A stretch of 64,000 bases of DNA from positions 4,097,001-4,161,000 of the forward strand of contig JAMKCF010000008.1 of NCBI GenBank assembly GCA_023634235.1. The letters are read 5' to 3'. The notes under the pieces are model-generated. The model ran no database searches, was not told where the DNA came from, and worked only from the letters and a program-made list of their open reading frames with translations. Both the position numbers and the translations under genes were made by a program. This DNA is from Pisaster brevispinus (lineage: Eukaryota; Echinodermata; Asteroidea; Forcipulatida; Asteriidae). Below are positions 12,301 through 24,200 of this stretch, in pieces (the stretch's first letter is position 1; the number at the start of each line of letters is the position of its first letter).

Positions 12301-14342
12301 TTTTCTGACCAAAACATTGCGGTGATTGTGTACAAGTGTTTTAACTGAAAACTTTGCTCAGTGGTTGGGACAAATCCTAAGTCCAGGGCTCAGTTTCATA
12401 GCGCTGCTTTAATAACACACAAAAAGCTAAGCAACACAAAATTACCCTCAAAGGAATAAGTTTACCAGCCGAAATTCAATGTCATGTTTACCATCTGTAA
12501 CTGGTACCCCGCTCATTTGTACTTAGCAGCAACTTGTTAAGCAATATATTCTGCTTAGGCAGAGCTATGCAATTGGGCCCTGTGGAGTTCAAAGGGGGCT
12601 CCTTGCTTGACTCAATTTTGCTGATTGACTATCACTTGTATACTCAATGTTAAGTCATAATTGTTGTAACCTACCACCACAAGCAAGCAAGCACTTACCC
12701 CTTAGGGTGACCAGTGAATTTATCACAAAGGATTGTAACTCTGTTGATCTGGCCGCAACCATGGAAGTGTGCTTCTAGTTCTTCGGCTGTTGTTGAATAA
12801 TCAACCTACAGGGGAAATAACAGGTCAGTTACAATGTCAGTTAAAATTTGAAGTAGAGCAAATCAGAGAAACATAGAGGGGCTGATTTTGACCCCACTGA
12901 AATGTCAGACAAAAAAAGGTTTTGAGATGGTCTCGAGACCTACAACACTGGTTGCTAATATGAGACGCTTTACAATTATCAATTCATTTCACTGGAAAAA
13001 AAAACCCAAACAAGTTTTGTAAAAACTAACAGGTTTGCAGGTTTTAATAATTAACCCTTTCTTCGTATCAATAGTTGATAAAAATTGTACATTGCCATCT
13101 TCAACACCCCAACTCCCTCAAGAGATTTACAAGGATCCTTCCTCACGTTAACAACATCCAACACCATATGGTTGACAGCACCCAAACTATTGACCTGAGA
13201 TTACGATGGTATGCCTGACTATGGTCAGCATAGTCAGTTAAGGAGTGCAGTCCTTAGTCCAACAGAACCGCATGCAATTGTTGGGATGATTAGGGTTAAT
13301 GTTTTCAGTGTTTATTCGCATTGAGCTGTGTACACTTTGTGCCTGCAAAAAGTCCAGGCTCTGTGGTTCTTTATCTTTAGTAAACATAAATATTTATGAG
13401 TCGCATTCTATTCTTACATTTCCAACATAGACGGACCGATTGTCGACTTCTTGCTTGTCTTCCAGAGACAGGGGTACGACAGACCCTGGTGGAGGTGGTG
13501 AGCTCATGTTCATCTGCTTCTCAACTTCATTCTGCAACTCCTTCAGCTTCTCGGCCTCCTCCTCCATCTCACGCACCCTAGCCTTGATTTCTTCAAGTTC
13601 CTAGGGACAACATCAATGCCGATAATTAGACTGTTCTTTATGTGATGCAAATCTTGAACCAAAGACGAGGAACAGAATCGTCGCCTTCCGATAACAAAAT
13701 GGCCGCCGTCGCTTGTATCACTGGTATGCTGCGTGCAACGCTGGTCTACGACATGCCTTCGCATAGTATTCTGTGTGCAACACTGGTCCACAATAATCAA
13801 TGGCTTATCTTTTATCCGTAAACCGTTGGTTATTGTGAAGCAGTTCTACCCACTTTCACCTCGCTAATGTAAATCATGTCAATGGATTCAAGTACAACGT
13901 TCTTGATGATGAAAATACACTTAACACTAACTGACTAATCCACAATTTAATTTGACCCTGTGTTATGTATTAACATTAACTTAATTAAAAAACTATTTTA
14001 AATACATTTACTAAGTTTAGGCCCATTTCTAACAAATATTACACAATCCATAATGATAGAATAGTGGTGTAGTAGAAAATAAGTACAATAAAAATTCGAA
14101 TAAATTAAATACAAAAACATCCCCTAGCTAACTTGTAAATTAAATAATAAATTGTCATTAATAAAATAACTCAACGATTGTCTATCCCCAAAATTACTTA
14201 CAGCATCTTCTACTCCCGTGTCATCTGCACCTGGGGATTGCAGAACCAGTCCTGCTGTAGAAGTATCGTGGTCATCATCACCGCCCGCAAGCAGGGCATC
14301 TTCTGCCTGGTCGTCAAGATACGAATCTTCCAAATCCGCCAT
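8380..14342 (-). CDS. PABPN1: Nuclear poly(A)-binding protein 1 (PABP2)
   Basis: Six exons, read from high to low coordinates, join to 232 residues: 14342-14202, 13600-13418, 12805-12699, 11782-11695, 11439-11294 and 8413-8380. All junctions are GT-AG and in frame. Exon 1 is acidic ([20 protein letters not shown]). Exon 2 holds the coiled coil ([20 protein letters not shown]) and RNP2-like SVYVGNV. Exons 3-4 complete the RRM with [20 protein letters not shown] and FAYVEF. Exon 5 has [13 protein letters not shown] and an Arg/Gly/Tyr-rich tail. Exon 6 supplies [11 protein letters not shown], the conserved SPY ending. The protein binds nascent poly(A) tails in the nucleus, stimulates poly(A) polymerase and sets tail length. 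The mammalian N-terminal alanine tract is absent. Exon 5 would otherwise end at a TAA formed inside the donor at 11290-11292, giving a 222-residue retained-intron form. Confidence 0.96.
8500..8640. repeat. Dispersed repeat shared with 61310-61465
   Basis: The two copies share ACAGGGATGAGATTT, TTATTCTAGACCCAGAACCT and TGTGCATCACCAGAAA in the same order and spacing, with small insertions. This copy is in the terminal intron of PABPN1; the other is in a cadherin intron. The family is not identified. Confidence 0.6.
9308..9339. repeat. AAT microsatellite
   Basis: About ten tandem AAT units within the PABPN1 terminal intron. Confidence 0.9.
9784..10092. mobile_element. hAT-like MITE (CAGGGTTCTCC ends)
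   Basis: The 309-bp element begins CAGGGTTCTCC and ends GGAGAACCCTG, exact inverted repeats with the CAGGG start typical of hAT elements. I cannot find a clean 8-bp target duplication. A diverged relative is at 29426-29708, and an internal fragment lies near 8860-8935. There is no transposase. Confidence 0.7.
10733..10905. repeat. Dispersed repeat (GAGAGGGCAAGGCCATCATT family)
   Basis: A fairly complete copy of the roughly 150-bp family, including the block CAAGGCCAAGACCAGGGGCA and the following GTCATGGCCTCCGTGG. It is followed by four GGATTA units (about 10908-10935). It lies in the PABPN1 terminal intron. Confidence 0.65.
12386..12580. mobile_element. MITE family A
   Basis: Left GGGCTCAGTTTCATAGCGCTG and right GCAGAGCTATGCAATTGGGC are inverted matches. 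It sits in PABPN1 intron 3. Confidence 0.7.
13110..13290. repeat. GGATCCTTCCTCAC-type repeat unit
   Basis: It shares AGGATCCTTCCTCAC, ACACCATATGGT and ATGGTATGCCTGA, in order, with a two-unit tandem array at 41890-42140, and both are followed by a block like GCAGTCCTTAGTCCAACAGA. It lies in PABPN1 intron 2. Confidence 0.6.
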
Positions 14343-15320
14343 CTTTAATTTACAACAGACAATACCGTAAACTACCTAAAATGTATTCGTACAGCTTTTC
14401 ACTTTTCATGACTTTATAAGACCTAAATCTTTTCTCAATATAATCTTCTAATTCTTACACTTATAAATATGTTACAATTGTGGCAAACTTACCTTTAATT
14501 TGTATGATGCTACTTGATTGAAAACAAGTAAAATATACCCTATCAGCCTCTCATTCTAAGCTTTTAAAATCTGCATTGTTTATAAGCTCAAGAGAGGGCG
14601 CTATGCTCTAAATGGGCGTCACACTCCCCGTATTAGAAAAAACAGCAGACCTCACCTTGATGCTGTACATTTTTTTCCCTAACATTAATACATTGTACAG
14701 TGTACATTGTAAGCATGTAGGGGCCTACATAGAAATATCTCTGTTCTATGATACTTTTAAATTAAAACATGGTAAATCCAAGCTCCAACACATCAAGGGA
14801 AATCAGACCACTTGATCGGCAATAACGTTGGCTTAGGGTTTCCAATACCCTGATTTTCACCTCTCCGGACCTCGGTTTGTGAATCCGACTTTTGGACTGG
14901 TTAGATTTTCACCTCTGTGGACCCCGGTCCGAATCCCACTTTGGACTGCATGTGGATTGGGTTTATAATACTTAGCTGAGTTTTTCTAGGCGAGGTTTTC
15001 ATCCCACAAACAACAAAACACAAAATAATTAATATCATTACTATCAATTGTATACTTTCCCAACACAAGCTTTACATGTCTACAACGTAATAAGTCATGT
15101 CCAAGTCAGATCATAAAAAGAAATGCACAACAATATATGACAGCATGTTTCCATTTTCATTTGATTTTATTTATTTATATATATACTTTTTTTTAATGAT
15201 TATATGACATTACATAAAAAAGTATGGCTTTCAGCAAACCATCTGTGTACTGTGGTTGGGGTGGCAAATCAAGCAGGCCACTTCGCTACAACATAGAAAA
15301 CGAGATAATTATAGGCCTTC

Positions 15321-15740
15321 AGGCCATGTCTGAGATTACAGGTACAGCTACGGCTACGGCTACGGCTAGATCACTAAATCCACTAGTCTTGGTGGAAGGC
15401 GTTCTTGTTGAGTTAGTAGAACCATAAAACCATAGGGCCTATACATACACTCAACACTAAACACACGTTGCGACTATTCCACCGATAGACGGCGTTCTCT
15501 GGAAGCCGCGAACCCGTTGTTTTGTGTGATGTTGTGGGTGATTTGGAAGTTTTCCCAATGGAGCACCCGCTATTGGTCGATAGTAATGTGTGAGGCACAG
15601 AGCGGGGAATTGCGCCGATAGCTGAGTGATAATGAACAACAATGTCTGGCACCTAGACTATAAATCAACATGTGTTGAAGCATTATAAACTGCCCTTCGC
15701 ATCAGCCATTAGCCACAGCCACCCAAATCAGACATGGCCG
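15321..15740. mobile_element. MITE family B (GGCTACGGCTACGG ends), long copy
   Basis: The left end has AGGCCATGTCTGAG then repeated CTACGG; the right end has the inverted TAGCCACAGCC...CAGACATGGCC. Family B has about ten copies in this window, with ends resembling AAGGCCATGTCCGAATTGG. This copy is longer than the usual 110-150 bp because of an unrelated centre. Confidence 0.6.
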
Positions 15741-17270
15741 TAACTTACAAGTACTCGAGATTAAAGATGCTACAACGAGGTACTCTCAGCAAATAGTTCA
15801 CTACATCAAGTTCTTTACTTCATGGACCACTTGTGGCTCAAATTACGGAAGCCAAAAGCTAGTGATTGATTACAAAGTTCAAACCCAAAACAATTTATGA
15901 TTTTAGTCTGAAATAACTAACAACGACAAGGAAATGACATTTTGAAGACCCACACGAGTCATTGCTTATTATAATTGCCGCAATCAAAATAAGCCTGATA
16001 ACAACCTGCCCTAAATCCCTGACGAACCATAGACAAAATTTTCATTATTTTTCACTCAAACATGATCACCACCGAATGTGATGAAATTTTCACAGTTTTG
16101 AAGAATTGTTTGTTCATTGAAAACATGCATAAAATCAGATCAGACAAGGACAAATCTCTAGTTTGGAAGATGCAGTTTTGGTTTGCTATGGTTCTTTGCA
16201 GAGAACAAAATATTACAATACAGTTCTGCAGTAAGAAGTTGATGCACTGAATGATCAGAAAGCAACATTTTCAAGAGAGCACCTTGAAAATAAAACCAGT
16301 GATAAACATATCTAAAATAAGTTTCATACTCCTTTTAAGAAAATAAATGAAAGAATTAAAACTATTCATGTTATTGAAGTGACATAGTAATATAATAATA
16401 ACGGCCATAACCACAGAACAACCTTGTCAAAAATGTTGAGACCAACGTTATCTAAAGTAAAGATAGTAAAGATAACTAAAAGAAGTCCCCATAAATACAC
16501 TCTACTCTGCAGCAGTAGATTATATTGCCAGAAAAGTTCTTTCAGAATTAAAAGCAGGACGAATTCTTATCAGAACTAGATTTGTACTTTGCGCCAGTTA
16601 ACAAATTGTAGGCCAAGTTTTTTTTCCAGAACCAAGCCGGACGAATTCTTAATAGCAGAACTATATTTGTTGAAAGTAGATATAAATTTCTCAGTGTAAA
16701 TACAACCCGAAACAATATAATAGTACAACAAACTCAGCAACTTGGCAGCTTACTGGCACCCCGGACAAAGATATTGACCATGACGGGGAGACGGCCAACA
16801 GGTTGTACGTCCTGTCACCAATCAACCCTTGAAACCCCTTCTATTAGCCCACATCAGCAAGCCTGTGCGATGAAACTCACGCACACGCAGTACACCGATT
16901 TGTATGCAATCCTGACTGCCCGCAAGTCAATGCACCGAGTCGTCAGTAAGGATGATACACAAGCATCACATGCACTACAACAAGTCTGCGTGTGGTGTCG
17001 CCCTGTAACAGACTCCTCTTGTGGACTCAGTGTTTGTCTGGACAGACTCCTTGAGTGTGAAGAAAAACAAAAACTACACTTTTATCCCTATTTTTGGTTT
17101 GCAAATGAGCAAATATCCTGGTCAGAAAACTAAATATTTATTGCATACATTACCAAACTTGTCAAATAAGCATTGATATTAATTACAGCCTTAAACAGAT
17201 CAACTTACTAGATTAACTAATTAGAAAGACAAAAGGTGTCAACATCATTATAAATAAAGCTTCTTCTGTT

Positions 17271-17733
17271 TTAAAGGTAGGGTCATACCTAAGCAATCTC
17301 CCCCCCCCCCAACAACATTGTACAATTTTGTATCCAAAAGCCCACTTGTTATAAAGATGGCTGGTAATGGTAGTAAGCATCCCGCGAAATGATTTCATCT
17401 GAAATGCCCTCTTTGATTAGAAATCAATTAAAGTATGTTAAAAAAACTGAACACTCAAAGATCGCCTTCATGCAACTTTTGGAGATTCAAATTTTTCCAT
17501 GGTGTCCCATTGTGAATGCTGTTGTCAGAGAAGTGGTTGGTACCCGCTGTCACCTCCCTAAACATGGATGGATTCAACGTTCTTCATGTAGATACTGTGA
17601 CAGTTTGTTGCCGTTTTCTCAACAAATAGATACTGTATTCACAGGTGACTTTTATTGTATCTTTCTTGATAATGTGGCCTAAAAATCAGCATTAAGTTGA
17701 CCCTCCAAAAATAATCAACGACCCTACCCTTAA
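17271..17733. mobile_element. MITE family C (TTAAAGGTAGGGTCATA ends)
   Basis: It begins TTAAAGGTAGGGTCATA and ends CGACCCTACCCTTAA. It shares the block ACAGGTGACTTTTATTGTAT with the copy at 28209-28677. A right-end fragment (CTATGACCGTACCTTTAAA) occurs near 48590. Confidence 0.7.
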
Positions 17734-18645
17734 GCACCCAATAAATGAATATTTACAAGTTATTAGAAACTGAAAAAAACCATACAACAAATTATGAGCT
17801 GTTGCTACAGCACCAATGTAATAACCATGGTCACCCTTAAGTCAAAGAATTTGGTCATCACTGGAAATTTTACTTAAAGTGCTTTCGAGAAATAAATTTT
17901 TATTTGAAATGCAAAAACTTGGAGAAGATTAAAGTTCCCACCGAACATGACAGCTTGACCAACAGCCTAATTCAACTAAAAAAACAATTGTAATAACTTT
18001 GATGCTATCCTCTTATTTTGCATAGCGAAATTGCTACTAAAATAGAAATGCTCTAATGACAATGTATACATTGTATGAAATAAGATCGGTTATGATGGAA
18101 AAACAAAATAATTTTTACAAATCCCACTGCTATTTTCTCAAGCCTTTAGTTTTTCAGGCCTGAGGTCTTTGAGAGGGCAATGCCATTTTCAGTTTTATTC
18201 AAAGGGCAATTCCACTGGAAAATCTTAAAGTCAAAGAGAAAACTTTGAAGGGAACTTTGTATTGGAAAATAGAGCATTGGAAACACTCTTCCAAAACCAA
18301 TACAGCATAATACTTTTTCCACAATTTAACTTGTAAAAGTTGAAAGCACTTTTAATTAAATGACTTCAAGCATAAAAGCCACTAACAGCAATAACCACCT
18401 TTGCAATGAAAAAAAAAATGTATAACAATAATTTAGAGAGGGTGGGAAGGATTTATTTTCCCTAAACAAATCAAAATCAAAAACATCCACAGTTATTTAC
18501 CCAAATTAAGTGAAACACAATTACATTATATACATTTGAATAACTGAATACACAGAGAGTGCATGAAGCAGTAATACAAATAATTAAAAATATACAAAAA
18601 CAAATTAAAAATCCCATGCAACCCATGCGTACACCAATAGAGCCT

Positions 18646-18762
18646 GGCCCAATGTCATGGCTCTGTTTACCGTGCAATTCTGCACTTTCGGAGACCTCGG
18701 AGACCTTTAATTCCATGTGCATTAAGCGCAGAATTCCGTGGTAAGCAGAGCCATGATATTGG
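18646..18762. mobile_element. Short hairpin MITE
   Basis: GGCCCAATGTCATGGCTCTG at the left is matched in inverted form by GCAGAGCCATGATATTGG at the right, with a second paired block around CAGAATTCCG. A relative without intact pairing is at about 58618-58755. It is related to family A by its ends. Confidence 0.7.
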
Positions 18763-19370
18763 AAAACTGCTAAGCATACTTAAGCAATAAAAATTCTCGC
18801 TTAGCACATCATATGGTTTATATATTGTTGCTGGCTGGTTCCTTTAAACATTTTTCTCAGCCGTACATTTCCTAAGCACTTTTTTTCTGTAATTTTTTTA
18901 ATTATTTTTTTATGAGATATCGCCCAACTCACAAGGCTGGACGGCCACTTCATATAGGTGAGGGCTACACTTAACTGATTTGGGCTGTCAACCCAGATCA
19001 ACTGTCACCAGAGGCACGTTGCCACCTACTCCTGGGGCTGAAACAGGGTTACCCCCTTCACAGTCCGTAAGGATATAGGCATGGGTATCATCCACTAGGA
19101 GCCTGGCTGGTAGAGCTGAATGCACTACCTTCCCAACTTTAAACGCTCGGTTTCTGTTTCCATTCTGTTAAACACTTAAGCGAACTCATCAAAAAAAGTT
19201 GAGGGGACAGAAAAATGGCTGCACATGGTTCTAGCATCCTCCAAATTCTTCCATTATTATCTTACACTTGATTCTTGGGCCAGGTGAATACGAGGCAATG
19301 TTTTAGTAGGTAGTACAGCCTCGAGACAGACAGTTACTGAGCAAAACATTATATATGCAATTTTAGCCTT

Positions 19371-19637
19371 GGGTGCGTTTGATTAGCTTCCCCGGGTCGG
19401 CCCCCTGTGCTCATCCAGGTGAGCCCCTGGACACGAGCTAATTGAACACCAACTTTCTCCAGCATGTACATCAATGCATCTTGGGAAAGCTGACTAGAAC
19501 TACTTTCATTTTGCGAATTACGTCCACAATTAAGTTAATGGGGTCTGACCCAGGTGAGCCACAACAATGACGTCAAGCTTCTCAAACGCACTGGGGTCAG
19601 ACCTGGGTCAACCCGGTGAAGCTAATCGAACTCACCC
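19371..19637. mobile_element. MITE family D (GATTAGCTTCCCCGGG ends)
   Basis: A 27-bp terminal inverted repeat: left GGGTGCGTTTGATTAGCTTC..., and the right end reversed gives GGGTGAGTTCGATTAGCTTC.... The inside repeats GACCCAGGTGAGCC. A second copy begins at 34018. Confidence 0.7.
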
Positions 19638-21241
19638 TTTGATTGACTGCATAACTCAACCATGTAAAAAGTGAAACCAGAGCAGTGTTGAACAGGTGCG
19701 GGTGGGAAAGGATCTTTTACGGAAACATGTATTGTTACAATTTGTTACAGTTAACGCATGCCACCACAAAACCTTAAACATTCAAAGAGAGTCCAAACAA
19801 ATTTATATTTGTGGGAAGAAACTAGAAGTTTGAGGTCAATTTTCAGTCATTTTCTTAAATTAATGTGCGACTATGTTTTTAAATAATAATGCTATTGCAT
19901 CTGTTTTAAGGTATGTCAGGGTAAAAAAAACACCGTGGATGCACTGAATGCTGTATACAAAAACTATGACAATGCAAAATGAACTGGATATTGCTGGTGA
20001 ATAGCTAGTTTTCACCAACACAGGGCTGCAGTGCACTTCAATCATAGAAATAGAACTGGTTAGCTGTTAATACCCGAGTGTGTCTGCATTGAGGCAATCC
20101 ATGCGTTCTGCCTTTTTTCCAGCTGTTAGGCAAATTAATGTTTTGGCGACCATGACCAGAAACAAGTTTCTGATGTAAAATTTACTGACCAAAAAAATTT
20201 CAAGAGCTACGCCAAAACAGGTAGGTAAAAAGGTACAGCCTTTATTTTACTTTATTTGTAATTTTACGACATTATTTGATTTGTGTGCTTCAAGGTTTTT
20301 TCATCTTTAAAAGAGTTCCACTGAAATTTTTCGATAGTTTTTGACACCAAGTCTAACCGAACCAACAAATCTGTTCGGCGGCAACAGCTTGGCCCTCCCA
20401 TGGTAAAACAGCCTCACTAAAAAAAAAACACATTTTGAGAAAAGCAAGAGATAAGTTGTTTGTCCATAAAAATGGGACGAAAGTGTAAAAAGAGGCTGAG
20501 ATAGGACATGTTACATTCAAAAACCATACACAGTATGCCCTTGAAACTTTGAAATGGAAAAGGCGCCCTCAATAGAAATGACCTGATATAAAAACCACAC
20601 ATTTTCGAGTTGAGCTGTTTTGCCATGGGAGGGTAGAGCTGCATCATCGCAGTTGAACTGAAAATGCAAAAACACTTAACCAAAAGCCCAGGTACAAACA
20701 TGTTTCTGGTCGGGGTCGACAAAACGCACCCCTGGTTTATCTGGTTCAATCTGCCAATCAGCCATGTCACATGGTGTTCACACTCCATGACCGCAGCTGA
20801 CATAGAGGGCCTGCATAGCAGACACAGACGGCAATTAAGCTCAGCATTCATCGTTCTATTTCTATAGTTTCAAGACCATGTAGAAGACTCAGCACGTCAT
20901 CGTCATTGAACATGTGTCTAAACACTTCCTACTTATTCAATAAGAATTTAAAAAGTGCATGATTCAAGCAAACCTTGTATAATGGGGGTTGTCTCTTATT
21001 TTATTTGCTATTTTTCAAATACTAAAATTTGCAAAACCGATTTCACGATGAGTTGCATATATGAATTTCATAAAAATTTGAGTTGGTCTTGAGAAAGTAT
21101 TGCCGTCATTCCAAACGTTAATTTCTACCTTAAAACAGGACAAAATTATTATTAGGTTGTACTTTTTTTCTTTCTAAGACTTCCCTTGAGAAACGACAAA
21201 CCGTTTAAAAAAATAATTCTGTGAGAGAAGGAAAAAAGAAC

Positions 21242-24200
21242 CTAACTCTGACCAGTGGAACTTGGAAAATGTACAGGTGCACAAGGAACATCCGTGACGT
21301 TGTTTAAAGTTGGGCTGACCACGGGTTGAAGTCTCGGTGTGACGGTTGTCATAGGTGGTGAATATGGGGGCGCACTGTAGGGCAATTGCTGGTCGGAGTA
21401 GGCGAGTACTGGCATTGGTACTCCTGCAGGATTGGTGGTAACCGCCATGGGTTGGACTGGACTCTGGCTGGGTGGTGGGTTGGTGTCACCTGGCATCACT
21501 GCACTGGCCATTTCTGTGCATAAAAATATTTTTAAAGGTTTTTTGATATATAAAAACTTGCTACATTTAAATAAGCGACCTTCATACAAAATGAAGGTTT
21601 CTTTCGCTTGATTATTCTATAACAGTTATCTAAAACTATTGGGACAAAATAATGTACAAGTCACCTTAATTTTTTTTAAATGGTGACAGCTCACAAAAAA
21701 TACCTTTCTGACACTAAAAAAAACCAATGCGAAGTGCGAGACCCCCTTAACAGCGTTGGGACCAGGGACATTTTTTAAATGACAATGCAATAATGAGACA
21801 CTTTACTGTGTTTTTCAATTTCCAACGGCACAGCTGAGAAACCAAAACAAGGATGTCAGCTGATCAGCATGGCTGCTATACAGTGAACATGCAAGGACTC
21901 GATTTCACAAAGCACTAAGATTCGTCTCAAGATGAGTTGTCTATATTGCCGTAGTGATTTGTATTGTGACATCTTTGAGAGGGCAAGGTGATTTTCATTT
22001 TTGCAAAGGGCACTTCCATTGTAAAAATCTTAGCGTCTATGGGAAACATTTGAAGGGGCACCAAGACCAGGGGCCAATTTCATAGAGCTGAATATAAATT
22101 TTTCAGCTAACTTTGGCAAAACAAATGTTTCTTAACCGCAAGCGTATTTCACAGGGTAGCCAGAACATTATGCCGCCACCTTGCTCAGTCAACATAGAGT
22201 TGCATAGTGCTGTCATTATGTCAGTAAGCACCGGAAGGTTAGCATGCCTTTTCCCATGGTTACAGTTAGCAGCGCTATGAAATAGAAATCAGGCAGTAAG
22301 CACAAAATCAACTGTAAAGCAGCTCTGTAAAATTGGGCCCAGGGAGACAGGGGGTGTCCATTGCCTCCAAATAATTTATTTCACTACAAATACAACAGCG
22401 CAAGCAACAACATTAGGATGAATAGAAGATGATAAAAAAGTGTTTAGTTTAAGTCTTCAGTTTTAGATGAGGGAGGAAAACCCCAAGTTGGAAAAAAAAA
22501 CCCATGCGCCATCATGCGAGGCTCCGGTCCGCAGGGGTAGGAATAAAAACCGAGATCCACAGAAGTGAAAGGCAGGGAAAGAAACCACAAAGCCATCCAG
22601 GCCAGTATGGTATAACGACTCACCAGGCTCTCCTGTGGCATATGGCGGCGGCATACCAACCACCTCCTCATACTTAGGTAGTTTCCACTCAGACTGGTTG
22701 CCATACGGCGGGGGTCCCTGAAACTGTCCTTGGGGATTCTGGAAGTCGGTGTAGCGAGGCTGAACAGCAGATTCCACCATTCCTTGGTTGTCGTACGGGG
22801 AAAGTAAGTCGGCTTGAGGCAAATTCTTGGGAAGAAAACAATGAATAAAATCAAATAATTTAAATCAACATCAGCATAGTTTTTACTATTTAGTAGGAAT
22901 TGAGATTTTGTTCTTTGGTGCTGTGGCATTTGTTTTCGTCAATGATGTATTTTATTATTATTACTTTTTTTAAATGAATGTCTTAATAATAATAATGGTG
23001 TGAACAATTAGCAACCCATGCACCAACTTGGCCGCCAGTGGTTCATACTTCAAAGGAGCTGGGATAGTTTCAGGAATGCTGAAGGCCCAATTAACAAAGA
23101 GCCTTCCACTTCATTGCACCTTCGTTATGGAATGACTTACCTCTTCATATTCGCCAAGCTGACTCTCTTCAGATTTTCAAGGGACTTTTAAAGACTCATT
23201 TGTTTGAAACTTTCTTTTTGGAACAGTAGCTTTCAGTATACTTTTTCATTGTTTTATGTTTTGTGTTGCGCATGGAGGCTCCTGCATTATGCACCATATA
23301 AATGTCTTGTATTATTAACGGGATACTTAATGTGTACAAAGCTTAAACTTGGGGTGAACATTCCACAAGACCACGGGGCATGTACCCCAAAAGTTTTACC
23401 GAACAAGACATTTTTTTTCACAAGACCAGAATGTAAGTCACCAAAAAACTTTCTACTGTACAGAGTTATAAACTATAAATTGTTTTTAAGTGAACTGAGA
23501 GAAAATCTATCTCATTTGCCAGAACTGAATTGTTAGAACAGAAATGAAAGAAATTTATCGGACTGGAAGGCAATGTTTCAACAGTATTTTTATAAAATTA
23601 GAAAGATCCCACAGTGAGGTATTGCTTTTCATTTGAAAAATTACAAGATCGCTGGACTAGTCCAGGCGCCAGTTTACTGGTCCGATGCTAAAATCCCTAG
23701 CCTTGGGCCTGAATTAATTATGAGCCCTGGTGTAAGTTGCCTTGATACAATGCTTAAAAAGCGCTTCATAAATGCCTACTACTATTGTTATCATTATTAT
23801 TATTGTACCTCCGACAAGTTCCATCATGCTTTTTATTCTGGTGTAAGTGTTTTTTTTTGTTTACCAGGAAATTCTTCACAATAACTTTCCATTTGACGAC
23901 TGATTTGCAGGGAATTTTTTTTAAAGTGGTGACATTCCTCCATTCTATTCATACATAAAACTTACCTGAATTGATTCTTGGCAACTTTAGTTAGAAAATT
24001 AAACTGTTTTCTACTGGAATACGTTTTGAATATTTACCTGTCTGTCTTCTAACTGGGGCCGTGATTGATGGGTGCGCCCTCTGGCTGTGATGACAGCACA
24101 TTGTGTGGTACCGTCAGGCATGATGATCCGTACTTGGCGTGTTGCCGAGCTCCGTCTAACCTGATACCAGCACAGGTAGACAGTCAGCTTCAACACGATG

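Larger units (their letters stand above)
14343..21241. other. Intergenic DNA between PABPN1 and the PPxY membrane-protein gene
   Basis: I see no gene in these 6.9 kb. The first few hundred bases should hold the PABPN1 promoter. The rest contains MITEs (15321-15740, 17271-17733, 18646-18762, 19371-19637), a SINE fragment near 16741-16810 that shares AAAGATATTGAC and GGAGACGGCCAAC with the one at 38400, and a dispersed repeat at 18160-18255. Open frames up to 144 codons (20417-20851) have no family features. A minus-strand AATAAA at 21000-21005 is a plausible 3' end for the gene to the right. Confidence 0.55.

Noticed and set aside
14860..14990. Possible SINE with GGTCCGAATCCCA block, similar to 49068-49100
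   Set aside because: Only the B-box-like core is shared; boundaries are unclear, so it was not listed as a feature.
20417..20851. 144-codon minus-strand open frame
   Set aside because: No motif, signal or splice context; composition is like the surrounding non-coding DNA.
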